64,000 nt of DNA, from assembly GCA_902528415.1 (NCBI GenBank), contig CABZSR010000006.1:1-64000 (forward strand), in the 5' to 3' direction. This document shows, piece by piece, positions 1 through 8,923 of the stretch. The notes beneath the pieces were generated by a model. The model ran no database searches and was not told where the DNA came from. It saw only the letters and a program-made list of their open reading frames with translations. The DNA is from an uncultured SAR116 cluster alpha proteobacterium. GTDB taxonomy: Bacteria; Pseudomonadota; Alphaproteobacteria; Puniceispirillales; Marisalimonadaceae. Position 1 is the stretch's first letter. The number at the start of each line of letters is the position of its first letter. The position numbers and the translations under genes are program-made.

Positions 1-1
1 A

Positions 2-383
2 CTTAAAAAATTGAAAATTGAAAATATTGAAGTATTAGCAGTTTCTAAAGGTATAAAAAGAGATGCAGGAAGAGAAAGCTTTTATACCAAATATAACAAT
101 AAAATTATATTTGAAAAAGATGACACAATTTTATTTTTTCTTCAAAAATTAAGAGATGAAGTTCACAGATACGCCATAACCGGCCATAGACTTAAAAGTA
201 AAAAAAAGATTATTTCAAAACCCATTAGATGAAATAGACGGTATAGGTGCTCAAAGAAAGAAATCATTGCTTGATGAATTCGGTTCGGCAAAAGCTGTTG
301 GAACAGCCAGCTTAAAGGATTTATTAAAAGTTGAAGGAATTAACAAGTCAACAGCACAAAAAGTATTTAACTTTTTTAATTAA
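2..383 (+). CDS. uvrC: UvrABC nuclease subunit C, C-terminal end (5' truncated by window, frameshifted)
   Basis: This is the 3' end of excinuclease subunit C, which makes the incisions in nucleotide excision repair. The first part reads VSKGIKRDAGRE and LRDEVHRYAI, from the end of the RNase H-like nuclease region. It runs in one frame to a stop at 230-232. The expected continuation NPLDEIDGIGAQRKK, then a helix-hairpin-helix tail, is in the next frame and ends at the stop 381-383. The frames join at the run of eight A at 200-207. With seven A the reading would be HRLKSKKRLFQNPLDE, which fits UvrC well. So the gene is broken by a one-base insertion, rescued by slippage, or affected by a sequence error. 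The downstream pgsA-moaD-moaE order is common in alphaproteobacteria and supports the call. Confidence 0.85.
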
Positions 384-454
384 TAATAATTGCTTAACTA
401 TAATAGATTTTACCTTTATTATAATAGAAAATTAGATGTTAAGTAAGGCTGTGA

Positions 455-1057
455 ATGCTAAAAGAAAGTTTAATTAAAAGCACAATACCTAATGGTTTAA
501 CTTTGTTCAGATGTTTAACAGCATTGTTACTTCCTTTAATTGTTATCTATGGCGGTGAAATTGGTGCAGTAATTGCTACTCCTTTGTTAATTTTAGCTGG
601 TATGACTGACTATTTTGATGGTTTTTATGCTAGAAAATATAAAGTTATATCCAATTTTGGAAAAATTCTAGATCCAATTGCTGATAAACTTTTGGTAATT
701 GGATTAATTTTTGCTTTAGCTTCAGAGCATATGTTCGAATATAATTACGCTTTTATACCTGCACTTATAATCGTTTTGAGAGAAATTTTAATTAGCGGTA
801 TGAGAGAAAGTATTGCTGGTTATGATATTAACTTAGAAGTAACCTTTCTTTCAAAATGGAAGACCACAATGCAACTAATTGCCTGTGGCAGTTTTTTAGT
901 TTGGCGAACAAATACTTTTTCCTATAATATCGAAGCGTTAGGCATCATTTCATATACTTTTCTATGGGTTGCAGCCATAATTACTTTGATAACTGGAATT
1001 CAATATATTATGAAATTAGTTTTATTTTTTAAAAATAATAAAAATGAGAGTCAGTAA
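455..1057 (+). CDS. pgsA: CDP-diacylglycerol--glycerol-3-phosphate 3-phosphatidyltransferase
   Basis: PgsA is an inner-membrane enzyme that makes phosphatidylglycerol phosphate from CDP-diacylglycerol and glycerol-3-phosphate, the committed step to phosphatidylglycerol and cardiolipin. The full CDP-alcohol phosphatidyltransferase signature D-x2-D-G-x2-A-R-x8-G-x3-D-x3-D is present at residues 52-77, with Asp52, Asp55, Asp73 and Asp77 as metal and substrate ligands. Several hydrophobic helices follow. The 200-residue length is normal for the family. The stop overlaps the moaD start by one base (taATG), so the two are translationally linked. The ATG at 455 follows a weak AAGG ribosome site. Confidence 0.93.
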   Translation: MLKESLIKSTIPNGLTLFRCLTALLLPLIVIYGGEIGAVIATPLLILAGMTDYFDGFYARKYKVISNFGKILDPIADKLLVIGLIFALASEHMFEYNYAFIPALIIVLREILISGMRESIAGYDINLEVTFLSKWKTTMQLIACGSFLVWRTNTFSYNIEALGIISYTFLWVAAIITLITGIQYIMKLVLFFKNNKNESQ

Positions 1058-1308
1058 TGGTTATAAAATACTTTTCTTGGATTAGAGAACATATTGGTAA
1101 GTCAGAAGAATTTATTGAACTACCTGATAATGTGAAAAACATAAGTGAACTTATTAATTACTTAAATGATTTAAACGATGATTACAAAAAAGTTTTTGTA
1201 AAAAAAGATTTAATTAAAATTGCTGTAAACAGAACATATTGCTCTGTTGAAACAAAAATAAGTAATAATGACGAAATAGCTTTTTTTCCCCCTGTGACAG
1301 GAGGATAA
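1057..1308 (+). CDS. moaD: Molybdopterin synthase sulfur carrier subunit
   Basis: MoaD is a small beta-grasp protein. Its C-terminal glycine is thiocarboxylated and donates sulfur to build the dithiolene of molybdopterin. The protein has 83 residues and ends in FFPPVTGG, the diagnostic double-glycine tail after a conserved PPV segment. It overlaps pgsA by one base and the next gene, moaE, starts on the very next base, so the two synthase subunits are co-translated. A Mo cofactor pathway fits the modBC transporter genes at 25.6-27.4 kb. Confidence 0.93.
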   Translation: MVIKYFSWIREHIGKSEEFIELPDNVKNISELINYLNDLNDDYKKVFVKKDLIKIAVNRTYCSVETKISNNDEIAFFPPVTGG

Positions 1309-1785
1309 ATGGATAAAAAAACAACGATCCCAGTCAAGATCAAAATACAGAATAAAGATTTTGATGTTTCAGAGGAGACTAAAATTTTACGAGAAAATCA
1401 AACAGGTGCAATTGTAAATTTTGTTGGTGTTGTGAGAGGTTTCGACGAAAGAAACAATAGTTTAATTGACTCAATGACACTCGAGCATTATCCTGGAATG
1501 ACTGAATTAGAAATTGAAAAAATTGTTGAACAAAGCTCTAAGAGATGGAATATTACTGGAGTAACTGTAATACATAGAGTTGGAAAATTATTACCTTCAG
1601 ATCAAATTGTTTTTGTTGGTGTGTCTGCAAAACATAGACAAAATGCTTTTGACAGTTGTAATTTTATAATTGATTGGCTAAAAACAAAAGCTACTTTTTG
1701 GAAAATTGAAGAAAATAACAATCAAAAAAAATGGGTTAATTATAATTTGTCTGACGATGAAGCAACAAAAAAATGGGTTGTTTAA
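1309..1785 (+). CDS. moaE: Molybdopterin synthase catalytic subunit
   Basis: MoaE forms the heterotetrameric synthase with MoaD and converts cyclic pyranopterin monophosphate to molybdopterin. The 158-residue protein shows the family segments GAIVNFVGVVRG near residue 33, LEHYPGMTELEIEKI near 58, IHRVGKLLPSDQIVFVGV near 88, and a C-terminal KTKATFWKIEE that carries the conserved lysines. Length is normal. The ATG directly follows the moaD stop, and the GACAGGAGG at the end of moaD acts as the ribosome site. The gene converges on ilvE with seven bases between. Confidence 0.93.
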   Translation: MDKKTTIPVKIKIQNKDFDVSEETKILRENQTGAIVNFVGVVRGFDERNNSLIDSMTLEHYPGMTELEIEKIVEQSSKRWNITGVTVIHRVGKLLPSDQIVFVGVSAKHRQNAFDSCNFIIDWLKTKATFWKIEENNNQKKWVNYNLSDDEATKKWVV

Positions 1786-1792
1786 AATTTTT

Positions 1793-2671
1793 CTAACTAC
1801 CATTAACCAAATCTGAATAAGCTTTTGTCAATTTTAAACAAAATTCAGCTGGTTTAAACTTATAATCTCCAATTGATTGAACTGGAGTAACTTCTGCTGC
1901 TGTACCTGTCAAAAAACATTCTTCAGCCTCAGCCATTTCTTCTGGCATAATTTTTCGTTCAATAATCTCAATACCATTTTCTTTGGCAAGTTTCATTACT
2001 GTTCTTCTTGTAATTCCATCAAGAAAACAGTCAGCTAGTGGCGTATGAAGTTTTCCATCTGGCATTCTGAAAAAAACATTAGCGCCTGTTGCCTCAGCGA
2101 CTTGACCTCTATAATCTAACATTAGTGCGTCACTATAACCTTTTGCTTCTGCTTCATGTTTAGAGAGTGTGCAAATCATGTATAAACCAGCAGCTTTAGC
2201 ATGAACGGGTCCACATTCAGGGCTTGGACGTCTCCACCTAGCAATATCAAGTTTGATCCCTTGCATTTTTTGATCTGGATCGAAATAACTTGGCCATTCC
2301 CAAACAGCAATAGCTACATTTATTTTAGTTGATTGTGCAGAAACAGCCATCATTTCACTACCTCTCCAAACTACTGGTCTTACATAAGCATCTAACAATG
2401 AATTTTTTTCAAGCAAAAGATCTTTTGCTTTTTCTATTTCATTTTTTAAATAAGGTATTTCCATATCAAGTGAATGGGCGGAGTCAAACAACCGTTCAGT
2501 ATGTTTCTTTGTTTCAAAAATTTTACCTTTATATGCTCTTTCACCTTCAAAAACACAACTAGCATAATGTAAACCATGATTTAATACATGAATGTTAGCT
2601 GTTTTCCATTCAACTAAATTTCCATTATGCCATATATAGCCATCACGATTATCAAATGAAAAGTTATCCAA
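1793..2671 (-). CDS. ilvE: Branched-chain amino acid aminotransferase
   Basis: This fold-IV PLP enzyme transfers the amino group between glutamate and the keto acids of valine, leucine and isoleucine. The segment GPVHAKAAGLY carries the Schiff-base lysine at about residue 159, and EATGANVFF and TGTAAEVTPV are further cofactor-binding motifs. The 292-residue length is normal. The start is a TTG at 2671, supported by a perfect AGGAGG at 2680-2685 on the minus strand, eight bases upstream. The gene is divergent from the two-component pair, an arrangement seen in other alphaproteobacteria. Confidence 0.93.
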   Translation of the reverse strand: MDNFSFDNRDGYIWHNGNLVEWKTANIHVLNHGLHYASCVFEGERAYKGKIFETKKHTERLFDSAHSLDMEIPYLKNEIEKAKDLLLEKNSLLDAYVRPVVWRGSEMMAVSAQSTKINVAIAVWEWPSYFDPDQKMQGIKLDIARWRRPSPECGPVHAKAAGLYMICTLSKHEAEAKGYSDALMLDYRGQVAEATGANVFFRMPDGKLHTPLADCFLDGITRRTVMKLAKENGIEIIERKIMPEEMAEAEECFLTGTAAEVTPVQSIGDYKFKPAEFCLKLTKAYSDLVNGS

Positions 2672-2843
2672 GAAAAATTCCTCCTAATTTGCACTTAATT
2701 TATAATCCACATTATAGTTAAATAATCAAATATTAAGAAATAAGTTTTGTAATTAATTAAGTATTTTAGTATTTTTATTTTTTTTAAGGTTTATTACTGA
2801 GTAAATATAATAAATTCAATGTGAACTGACCTGTTTTTGTAAA
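2672..2843. promoter_or_regulatory. Divergent intergenic region between ilvE and the response regulator
   Basis: This AT-rich 172-base spacer must hold promoters for both directions. On the plus strand a perfect TATAAT lies at 2806-2811, upstream of the response regulator, but no good -35 box is seen at normal spacing. The ilvE ribosome site is at 2680-2685. No operator repeat was recognised. Confidence 0.3.
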
Positions 2844-3572
2844 ATGTATAATCAAGATCTAAAAAAATTAAGTTTTCATATTTTAATAATTGATGATGAT
2901 CAAAAAATTAGACAATTACTAAAAAAATTTTTAGAAAATAATAGTTTTAGAGTTTCCGACGCTGAAAATACCCAGCAAGCTAAAAAAATTATGGAAACTT
3001 TAATTTTTGACTTGTTAGTCATCGATATAATGATGCCAGGACAAAATGGTCTGGAATTTTTAAAAGAAATAAGACAAACGAATTCAATACCAACTCTTAT
3101 GTTAACTGCCATGTCAAATCCTGGGGATAGACTTGATGGACTCGAGTATGGGGCAGATGATTACATGACAAAACCATTTGAACCAAGAGAATTATTACTA
3201 AGAATACAAAATATACTTAAAAGACGTCCTGAAAATCTTAATAAAACTAATATTGAAGATAATACTAGATTTGGCCCATTTTCTTTTAATCAAAAATCTT
3301 TAAACTTATATAAAAATGATTTACCGGTTCATCTAACTACATCTGAGCAGAAATTGTTAAATTGTTTTTGTAAATTTCCAAATAAAGCTTTTTCTAGAGA
3401 TGATATTAATGACTCACTTGGTGGTAATATGGAAACTCGATCTATTGACGTGGCAATTGCACGAATAAGACGTAAAATCGAAGATAATCAAAGATACCCC
3501 ATCTATCTGCAAACAGTTAGAGGGATAGGCTGGATGCTACATACTCACGATGACAGAATTAATAATGATTAA
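2844..3572 (+). CDS. OmpR-family response regulator
   Basis: This is a DNA-binding response regulator. The receiver domain (about residues 12-125) has the acidic cluster Asp17-Asp18-Asp19, the phospho-acceptor Asp61 in DIMMPGQNG, Thr88 and Lys110 (YMTKPFEPRE). A winged-helix output domain follows at about residues 140-235, ending in the typical RRKIEDN and LQTVRGIGWML segments. The 242-residue length is normal. The cognate histidine kinase starts 15 bases downstream, and ilvE lies divergently upstream. The regulon cannot be read from the sequence; the pairing resembles EnvZ/OmpR-like systems of alphaproteobacteria. Confidence 0.9.
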   Translation: MYNQDLKKLSFHILIIDDDQKIRQLLKKFLENNSFRVSDAENTQQAKKIMETLIFDLLVIDIMMPGQNGLEFLKEIRQTNSIPTLMLTAMSNPGDRLDGLEYGADDYMTKPFEPRELLLRIQNILKRRPENLNKTNIEDNTRFGPFSFNQKSLNLYKNDLPVHLTTSEQKLLNCFCKFPNKAFSRDDINDSLGGNMETRSIDVAIARIRRKIEDNQRYPIYLQTVRGIGWMLHTHDDRINND

Positions 3573-3587
3573 AAAAAAGTATAAATA

Positions 3588-4898
3588 ATGAGATTACGCA
3601 ACATAACACCAAAAAGTTTATTTGGAAGAATGTTAGCTATTATACTTGTCCCAATAATTCTTGTTCAAATTATTTCCGTGTCAATTTTTTATGAAAGACA
3701 TTGGGATTGGGTATCTAGACATATGTCAAAAAATTTGGCAAAAGATTTAGGTCTATTAATTGATGAGCTTGGGAACGAGCCCTCTAAGAATCAAAGGGCT
3801 TTATCAGCTGTAAGGGCAAGACAATACTTTGATATTATTTTCTACTGGTTGGAAGGGGGTATATTAAAACCTAATCAATCATTTAATGCTAAATTTAAAA
3901 ATTTTCGATCCTCTTTGGAATCTAGAATAAAGGAACCTTTCTATTTATCTACAATTGAGAATTCAAGACAATTTTATGTAGATATACAACTAGCAAATGG
4001 AATAGTAAGAATGCATATAGATAATAAAAGGTTATTTGTTCCTACGGGTATTACTTTTATTATGTGGTCAGTGGGTGCATCAGTGATACTTTTTTCTGTA
4101 GCAATTATTTTTCTAAGAAAACAAGTCAGCCCAATATTAAGACTTGCAAAAGCAGCACGTCAAATTGGTTTTGGAAGGGAAGTAGAAAACTATAATATTG
4201 AGGGTGCAACAGAAGTAAGAATAGCTGGAAGAGCATTTCAAGCAATGAGACATCGAATAAATAAACAAATTTCTGAGAAAACATCACTTTTAGCGGGAGT
4301 AAGTCACGACCTAAAAACTCCATTAACCAGAATGAGACTTCAATTAGCAGTTATGGACAATAAAAAAGAGATTAGGGAAGATTTTGAGAAAGAGCTAATA
4401 GAATTAGAAAAAATGATAGATGGCTATTTAGATTTTGCAAGGAATGAACGAGAAGAGGAAATGGTTGATGCAAGTTTATTTAAGTTACTACAACAAGCCG
4501 CTAAGACGTCTGATCCTAAGGGAGAAAAAATAAATATTGCTGTACCACCAGATAATATTCCAATTTTTCCAATTCAAGTTCAATCAATAAGAAGAGCTCT
4601 GATAAATTTATTTACCAATGCAATTAGATACGCAGGTAAAGCAAATGCCCAAATTCAAATTTTTGATGATCATAGTGAAGTTATAATTGATGATAATGGA
4701 CCAGGAATACCTAGAGATAAAAGAGACGAGGTAGTATTACCGTTTACAAGATTGGATAATTCTAGAAATAATAAAACTGGTGGTACCGGACTAGGTTTAT
4801 CAATTGCCAAGAATTCAGCACTTAATCATGGTGGAGAACTTATTTTGGAAGATAGTCCTTTAGGCGGGTTAAGAGTCAGGTTATTACTACCTTTGTAG
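3588..4898 (+). CDS. EnvZ-type sensor histidine kinase
   Basis: This membrane sensor kinase is expected to phosphorylate the response regulator encoded just upstream. It has an N-terminal transmembrane helix (about 13-36), a periplasmic domain of roughly 115 residues, a second helix (about 154-176), a HAMP-like linker, and a dimerisation domain with the phospho-acceptor His240 in VSHDLKTPLTRMR. The ATPase domain shows the N box (NLFTNAIRYAG), G1 box (DDNGPGIP) and G2 box (GGTGLGLSIAKN). Length is normal for the EnvZ group. The gene converges on the TetR-like gene with no spacer. Confidence 0.9.
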   Translation: MRLRNITPKSLFGRMLAIILVPIILVQIISVSIFYERHWDWVSRHMSKNLAKDLGLLIDELGNEPSKNQRALSAVRARQYFDIIFYWLEGGILKPNQSFNAKFKNFRSSLESRIKEPFYLSTIENSRQFYVDIQLANGIVRMHIDNKRLFVPTGITFIMWSVGASVILFSVAIIFLRKQVSPILRLAKAARQIGFGREVENYNIEGATEVRIAGRAFQAMRHRINKQISEKTSLLAGVSHDLKTPLTRMRLQLAVMDNKKEIREDFEKELIELEKMIDGYLDFARNEREEEMVDASLFKLLQQAAKTSDPKGEKINIAVPPDNIPIFPIQVQSIRRALINLFTNAIRYAGKANAQIQIFDDHSEVIIDDNGPGIPRDKRDEVVLPFTRLDNSRNNKTGGTGLGLSIAKNSALNHGGELILEDSPLGGLRVRLLLPL

Positions 4899-5507
4899 TT
4901 ACTTTTTAATAATACCAGTGAAAAAACCAACATCCACAATATCTTTTAGATATTTATCTAAATATCTCAGAGTTGAATCAAGGTTGTTGTTTTCATCTTT
5001 TAAAAAAACTTCCATTCCTTTTATAAATACAATATTTAAAGCTACAGACTTAATTGTTTTTAAACCACAATTTTGTTTGTTTTCAACTATATCTAAAAGG
5101 TTAAACATAAAAGAATAATTTTGTTGTAAAAGTTTAAAAAAGATTTCAGCTTTACGATCTAATCCTTCACTAAAGATTTTCAAAGCTGGTTTGTACTTCA
5201 AAAGCTTTTCAAACCTTAAAGTTATACCTTCTAAAATTTTGTCATAAGTAGTAGATATTGTATCTTCAAATACATCAGCTTTAAATTCTTTTAAAGCTTC
5301 ATCATCTAGCTTAGTGACAAGTATTTTTAAAAAAAAAAATGGGTTATGAACAAAATCTTTAGGAATTATTTTTCTTGCTTCCTCATAGGAGACTTTACTT
5401 TTCGAACAGATCTCCTCTAGAGTTATTGAGTTTTTATTTCCAGCATTTAAAATTGAAAAATATGTATCGCATAATTTCCATTTTAAAGCTTGATCTTTAT
5501 TTTTCAT
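4899..5507 (-). CDS. TetR-like transcriptional regulator (divergent)
   Basis: The 202-residue protein has an N-terminal helical stretch compatible with a TetR helix-turn-helix (ITLEEICSKSKVSYEEARKIIP, about residues 28-50), followed by a helix-rich C-terminal half as in TetR ligand-binding domains. The match is weak by eye and the family call rests partly on context: in other alphaproteobacteria a TetR-family gene lies beside proC, ybjN and ubiK. It could instead be a regulator-derived protein without DNA-binding activity. It lies eight bases after proC and is probably co-transcribed with it. Confidence 0.55.
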   Translation of the reverse strand: MKNKDQALKWKLCDTYFSILNAGNKNSITLEEICSKSKVSYEEARKIIPKDFVHNPFFFLKILVTKLDDEALKEFKADVFEDTISTTYDKILEGITLRFEKLLKYKPALKIFSEGLDRKAEIFFKLLQQNYSFMFNLLDIVENKQNCGLKTIKSVALNIVFIKGMEVFLKDENNNLDSTLRYLDKYLKDIVDVGFFTGIIKK

Positions 5508-5515
5508 GTAACTAT

Positions 5516-6340
5516 TTAGCCATTAGAATTTAAATCTTTAGCTCTTTTTTTTGCCGCACTAACTGTTTTATTTAATAAATTATATAATCCATAATCTTCA
5601 GATGCAAGTATTTCTAAACCTGCTTCTGTGGTCCCACCAGGACTGGTTACGTTTTCTTTTAGTATCTTGGGATTAATATTTGACATTTCTAACAATTTTG
5701 CCGAACCTATTATAGTTTCTATGGCTAATGCCTTTGCGTTTTTTTTTGATAAACCTTGATTTAGACCTATTTTAGATAATACCTCTGCAAAATAAAAAAC
5801 ATAAGCTGGACCAGACCCAGATATAGCAGTTACAACATCAATAAAAGACTCAGACTCTAAGTAAACTGCCTTTCCAAAAGCGCTTAATAAATCTTGTACA
5901 TCAAGTAATTCTATTTTATCTACATTATTAGTTTTGCAATAACCAGTTACCGCAAAACCTACTGAAGCTGGTAAATTTGGCATTGCTCTAACAAGTTTTA
6001 TATCTTTTTTAAGATTTGACTGAAACCAATCAAAAGAAAGACCAGCAGCGATTGAAATAAATAATGTCTTAGAAAAATTAAGTCTAGAAAAAACCTTAAT
6101 TGCTTCACTCATTTGTTGTGGCTTAACAGCAAGAAAAATTATATCAAGGGTTTCTTTATCAACAAATTTTAACAATTGCTCAAAACTTTCATATAATTTT
6201 ATACCATCATTAACAGCAGCACTTCTTAAAGAAGATTCTTTTTCAACGACAAAGAAATTAAAATTTAAACTTTTGCGCATCCATCCCTTTAAAATGGATG
6301 ATCCCATTTTTCCAAATCCAAATAAAACTACATTCTTCAT
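5516..6340 (-). CDS. proC: Pyrroline-5-carboxylate reductase
   Basis: ProC reduces 1-pyrroline-5-carboxylate to proline with NAD(P)H, the last step of proline synthesis. The N-terminus has the Rossmann motif GFGKMGSSILKG (residues 8-19). The C-terminal dimer domain has SGSGPAYVFYFAEVL and the family signature TSPGGTTEAGLEIL. The 274-residue length is normal. Upstream on the same strand are the ybjN and ubiK genes; downstream is the TetR-like gene. Confidence 0.94.
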   Translation of the reverse strand: MKNVVLFGFGKMGSSILKGWMRKSLNFNFFVVEKESSLRSAAVNDGIKLYESFEQLLKFVDKETLDIIFLAVKPQQMSEAIKVFSRLNFSKTLFISIAAGLSFDWFQSNLKKDIKLVRAMPNLPASVGFAVTGYCKTNNVDKIELLDVQDLLSAFGKAVYLESESFIDVVTAISGSGPAYVFYFAEVLSKIGLNQGLSKKNAKALAIETIIGSAKLLEMSNINPKILKENVTSPGGTTEAGLEILASEDYGLYNLLNKTVSAAKKRAKDLNSNG

Positions 6341-6387
6341 ACTTTACCTAACATATTGTAACAATTATTTTTTGAGCATAATTAGAT

Positions 6388-6885
6388 CTAGGCGTATCCT
6401 TTGACTTCCATAAACATTAATTCAATATAATTCTGATCTCTTTTTTCTGCGTATATTAAATTGTGTGTTGCCAGTGTAAAATTACGAAATAAATAATTTG
6501 TTAAATGTAAATTTTCTTCAATAACAACTTCTATAATTTTATTTTGTAATTTTCCAAAATATAATTTGATTATGTAGAACTTAACTTTGTCGCGTTCCAG
6601 ATCATAAATGAAAAATCCATTTTTAGTTTTTTGATTAACAAAGTTTATCAACTTTTGTAATTCATTTATTTTGTCTCTAGGAACCTCTAAATCTAAGGTA
6701 TAATCGAACTGTATATAATTATAATTATAGTTTACAACTAAATAATAATCAGCAATTTCACCTTGATAATTGAAATAAAAATTTTTATCAGAATTTGAAG
6801 AAATAAACCAATGATATTTTTTGAAAATATTGGATATTTTATGAGTAAAAATTATGTTCTTAAATTCATCATTCATAATATCCAT
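6388..6885 (-). CDS. YbjN domain-containing protein
   Basis: This 165-residue protein resembles the YbjN family found in alphaproteobacteria between ubiK and proC. YbjN proteins have a type III secretion chaperone-like fold and are linked to stress adaptation and motility in enterobacteria, but the biochemical role is unknown. Visible features are alternating aromatic-rich strands (YYLVVNYNYNYIQF), a central FFIYDLERDKVKFY, and a C-terminal ELMFMEVKGYA. No signal peptide or catalytic motif is seen. The identification leans on gene context as well as on similarity. Confidence 0.7.
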   Translation of the reverse strand: MDIMNDEFKNIIFTHKISNIFKKYHWFISSNSDKNFYFNYQGEIADYYLVVNYNYNYIQFDYTLDLEVPRDKINELQKLINFVNQKTKNGFFIYDLERDKVKFYIIKLYFGKLQNKIIEVVIEENLHLTNYLFRNFTLATHNLIYAEKRDQNYIELMFMEVKGYA

Positions 6886-6947
6886 ATATAATATATTTTG
6901 ATAAATATAAAGATTTATATACTACATATTGATTATACAAACAAAAT

Positions 6948-7202
6948 TTACTTTTTGTTTTTTACAATTGTCTTTTTATTTTCTAATTTTGCTTTTAAAA
7001 GATTAAATTCCGAATTTAATTTTTCATGTCTGTCAACAAGAGCTTCAAAATCTTCTCTACTAACAATACCTTGAGAATTAATAAATTTTTCAAACCTACT
7101 TTTAATAATATTATCCACTTCATTTTTTAAATCTGAAAACGTTGAAAGAGCTCCTGTAATAACAGACGCAGTATCTTTTAAAAAAAAATAATTCTTTTTC
7201 AT
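6948..7202 (-). CDS. ubiK: UbiK/BMFP accessory factor
   Basis: The 84-residue protein matches the membrane fusogenic BMFP/UbiK family: an N-terminal amphipathic stretch (about residues 5-40) and a C-terminal coiled coil starting at IVSREDFEALVDRHEKLN. UbiK helps assemble or stabilise the ubiquinone-synthesis complex in proteobacteria; members are trimeric and bind membranes. The gene lies divergent from lgt, the common alphaproteobacterial arrangement, and upstream of ybjN and proC on the same strand. Confidence 0.75.
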   Translation of the reverse strand: MKKNYFFLKDTASVITGALSTFSDLKNEVDNIIKSRFEKFINSQGIVSREDFEALVDRHEKLNSEFNLLKAKLENKKTIVKNKK

Positions 7203-7289
7203 AAATTTGCCTTTAACGAATGGATTTTATAATACTATATTTTAATCATTGTAACATATATACTTTAATTTATTAATTAATTTAATTAA

Positions 7290-8099
7290 ATGTTGTTACA
7301 TATGTTAGATTTTCCAAATATTAACCCTGTAGCTATAGACTTAGGCATAATCAAAATCAGTTGGTACGCTATATCTTACATATGCGGAATTATTTTAAGC
7401 TGGTTTTTAATATTGAAAATTATAAAATTTAAAAATATCAAAATTCGCAATAAAAGTATAAGCGATTTAATTAGTAATTGTATTGTTGGAATTATCTTAG
7501 GAGGAAGATTAGGTTATGTAATATTTTATAATCCTGAGTATTATTTTAATAACATATTAGAAATTTTAAAAATTTGGAATGGTGGGATGTCATTTCACGG
7601 TGGATTTATAGGTGTTGTAATTGCTGTAATTTATTCAAGTAAATCAAGCAAAATACCTTTAATGATTTTTTCTGATTTAATCTCAATAGTTTCACCAATT
7701 GGGATATTTTTTGGAAGAATAGCAAACTTTATCAATGGTGAACTATACGGTAAAGTAACAAATCACAAATTTGGGATGATATTTCCAAAAGGAGGGAATT
7801 TACCAAGACATCCTAGTCAACTTTATGAGGCCTTTTTTGAAGGTTTGATCTTGTTTATTATATTATGGTTGCTGATGAATATGACTAATTTTTTTAAAAT
7901 CAAAGGATTAATGACAGGATGCTTTATATTTTTATATGGACTTTTTCGCTTTTTTGTTGAATTTTTTAGGGAGCCAGATATTCACATTGGATACTTATAC
8001 CTTGATTTTTCAATGGGACAACTCTTGTCATTACCAATGATTATAATTGGCTTATGCTTTATCATTATAATTTATAAAAACAATAAGAATTTAATTTAA
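7290..8099 (+). CDS. lgt: Prolipoprotein diacylglyceryl transferase
   Basis: Lgt is a polytopic inner-membrane enzyme that moves diacylglycerol from phosphatidylglycerol to the lipobox cysteine of prolipoproteins. The signature HGGFIGVV lies near residue 104, and GRIANFINGELYGK near residue 143 holds the essential Arg, Asn and Glu. RHPSQLYEAFFEG and the C-terminal FVEFFREPD are also typical. About seven hydrophobic helices are visible and the 269-residue length is normal. An in-frame ATG four codons downstream (7302) is an alternative start; neither has a clear ribosome site. Confidence 0.93.
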   Translation: MLLHMLDFPNINPVAIDLGIIKISWYAISYICGIILSWFLILKIIKFKNIKIRNKSISDLISNCIVGIILGGRLGYVIFYNPEYYFNNILEILKIWNGGMSFHGGFIGVVIAVIYSSKSSKIPLMIFSDLISIVSPIGIFFGRIANFINGELYGKVTNHKFGMIFPKGGNLPRHPSQLYEAFFEGLILFIILWLLMNMTNFFKIKGLMTGCFIFLYGLFRFFVEFFREPDIHIGYLYLDFSMGQLLSLPMIIIGLCFIIIIYKNNKNLI

Positions 8100-8136
8100 A
8101 TTAATTTTACACTGTAGTTCAAAAGTTAACTAACTC

Positions 8137-8916
8137 ATGTCGATAAAAAAAATACAGCATAAAAATTTAGAAAATAAGCGTTTAAGCTATGGTTTTTTTA
8201 CAAGAAATGGAGGTGTCTCTGAATATCCATTTAATTCACTTAATTGTAGTTTTAATGTTAATGACAATAAAAAAAATGTAAAAGAAAATCTAAGATTAGT
8301 TAGTCACGAACTTAGATTAAAAAAAATAATAAAATTAAATCAAATTCATTCATCTAACGTTTTGATTATTAACCATCAAAATAAAGAAAGAAATTCTCTA
8401 AATGCTGATGGTTTAGTGACTAACTTAACAGGTATAGGTTTATCAATTCTTGGTGCTGACTGTGCACCTATTTTGTTTTATGACGATAAATCAAAAACTA
8501 TCGGCGCCTGTCACGCCGGTTGGCGAGGTGCAATAGATAATATTGTTGAGGCTACAGTAATAAGTATGGTAAAAATTGGGGGAAGTAGAAATAATATAAT
8601 AGCCGTAATTGGTCCAACTATACAAAAACAGTCATATGAAATAAAAGATGATGTAGCAAAAATAGTTAAACAAAGCTTAAGCTTTAAAAGAAATAATTCT
8701 ATTTTATCTCAAATGAATAATAATAAATACTTATTTGATTTACCTTTATTATTAAAAGAGAGTTTAAAAATATCTAAAATCAATAAAATTAGTGATATTA
8801 ATATAAATACATATGATAATAATTTATTTTTCAGTCATAGATATTCTTCTCATCAAAATTCATCAAAAGCAGGCATGACAGGTCGTCATATCTCTGTGAT
8901 TGGAATTTTAGAATAG
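8137..8916 (+). CDS. pgeF: Peptidoglycan editing factor PgeF (laccase-domain, YfiH family)
   Basis: This multicopper-oxidase-like laccase-domain protein belongs to the YfiH/PgeF family. Members are cytoplasmic and in E. coli remove mis-incorporated serine from peptidoglycan precursors; purine-nucleoside activity is reported for relatives. The metal-binding motifs are visible: KLNQIHSSNV near residue 66, GADCAPILFYD near 108, and GACHAGWRGA near 125. The FFTRNGGVS N-terminus and the RYSSHQ segment near the C-terminus are typical. The 259-residue length is normal. It follows lgt by 37 bases and is probably in its operon. Confidence 0.9.
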   Translation: MSIKKIQHKNLENKRLSYGFFTRNGGVSEYPFNSLNCSFNVNDNKKNVKENLRLVSHELRLKKIIKLNQIHSSNVLIINHQNKERNSLNADGLVTNLTGIGLSILGADCAPILFYDDKSKTIGACHAGWRGAIDNIVEATVISMVKIGGSRNNIIAVIGPTIQKQSYEIKDDVAKIVKQSLSFKRNNSILSQMNNNKYLFDLPLLLKESLKISKINKISDININTYDNNLFFSHRYSSHQNSSKAGMTGRHISVIGILE

Positions 8917-8923
8917 GACTAAG

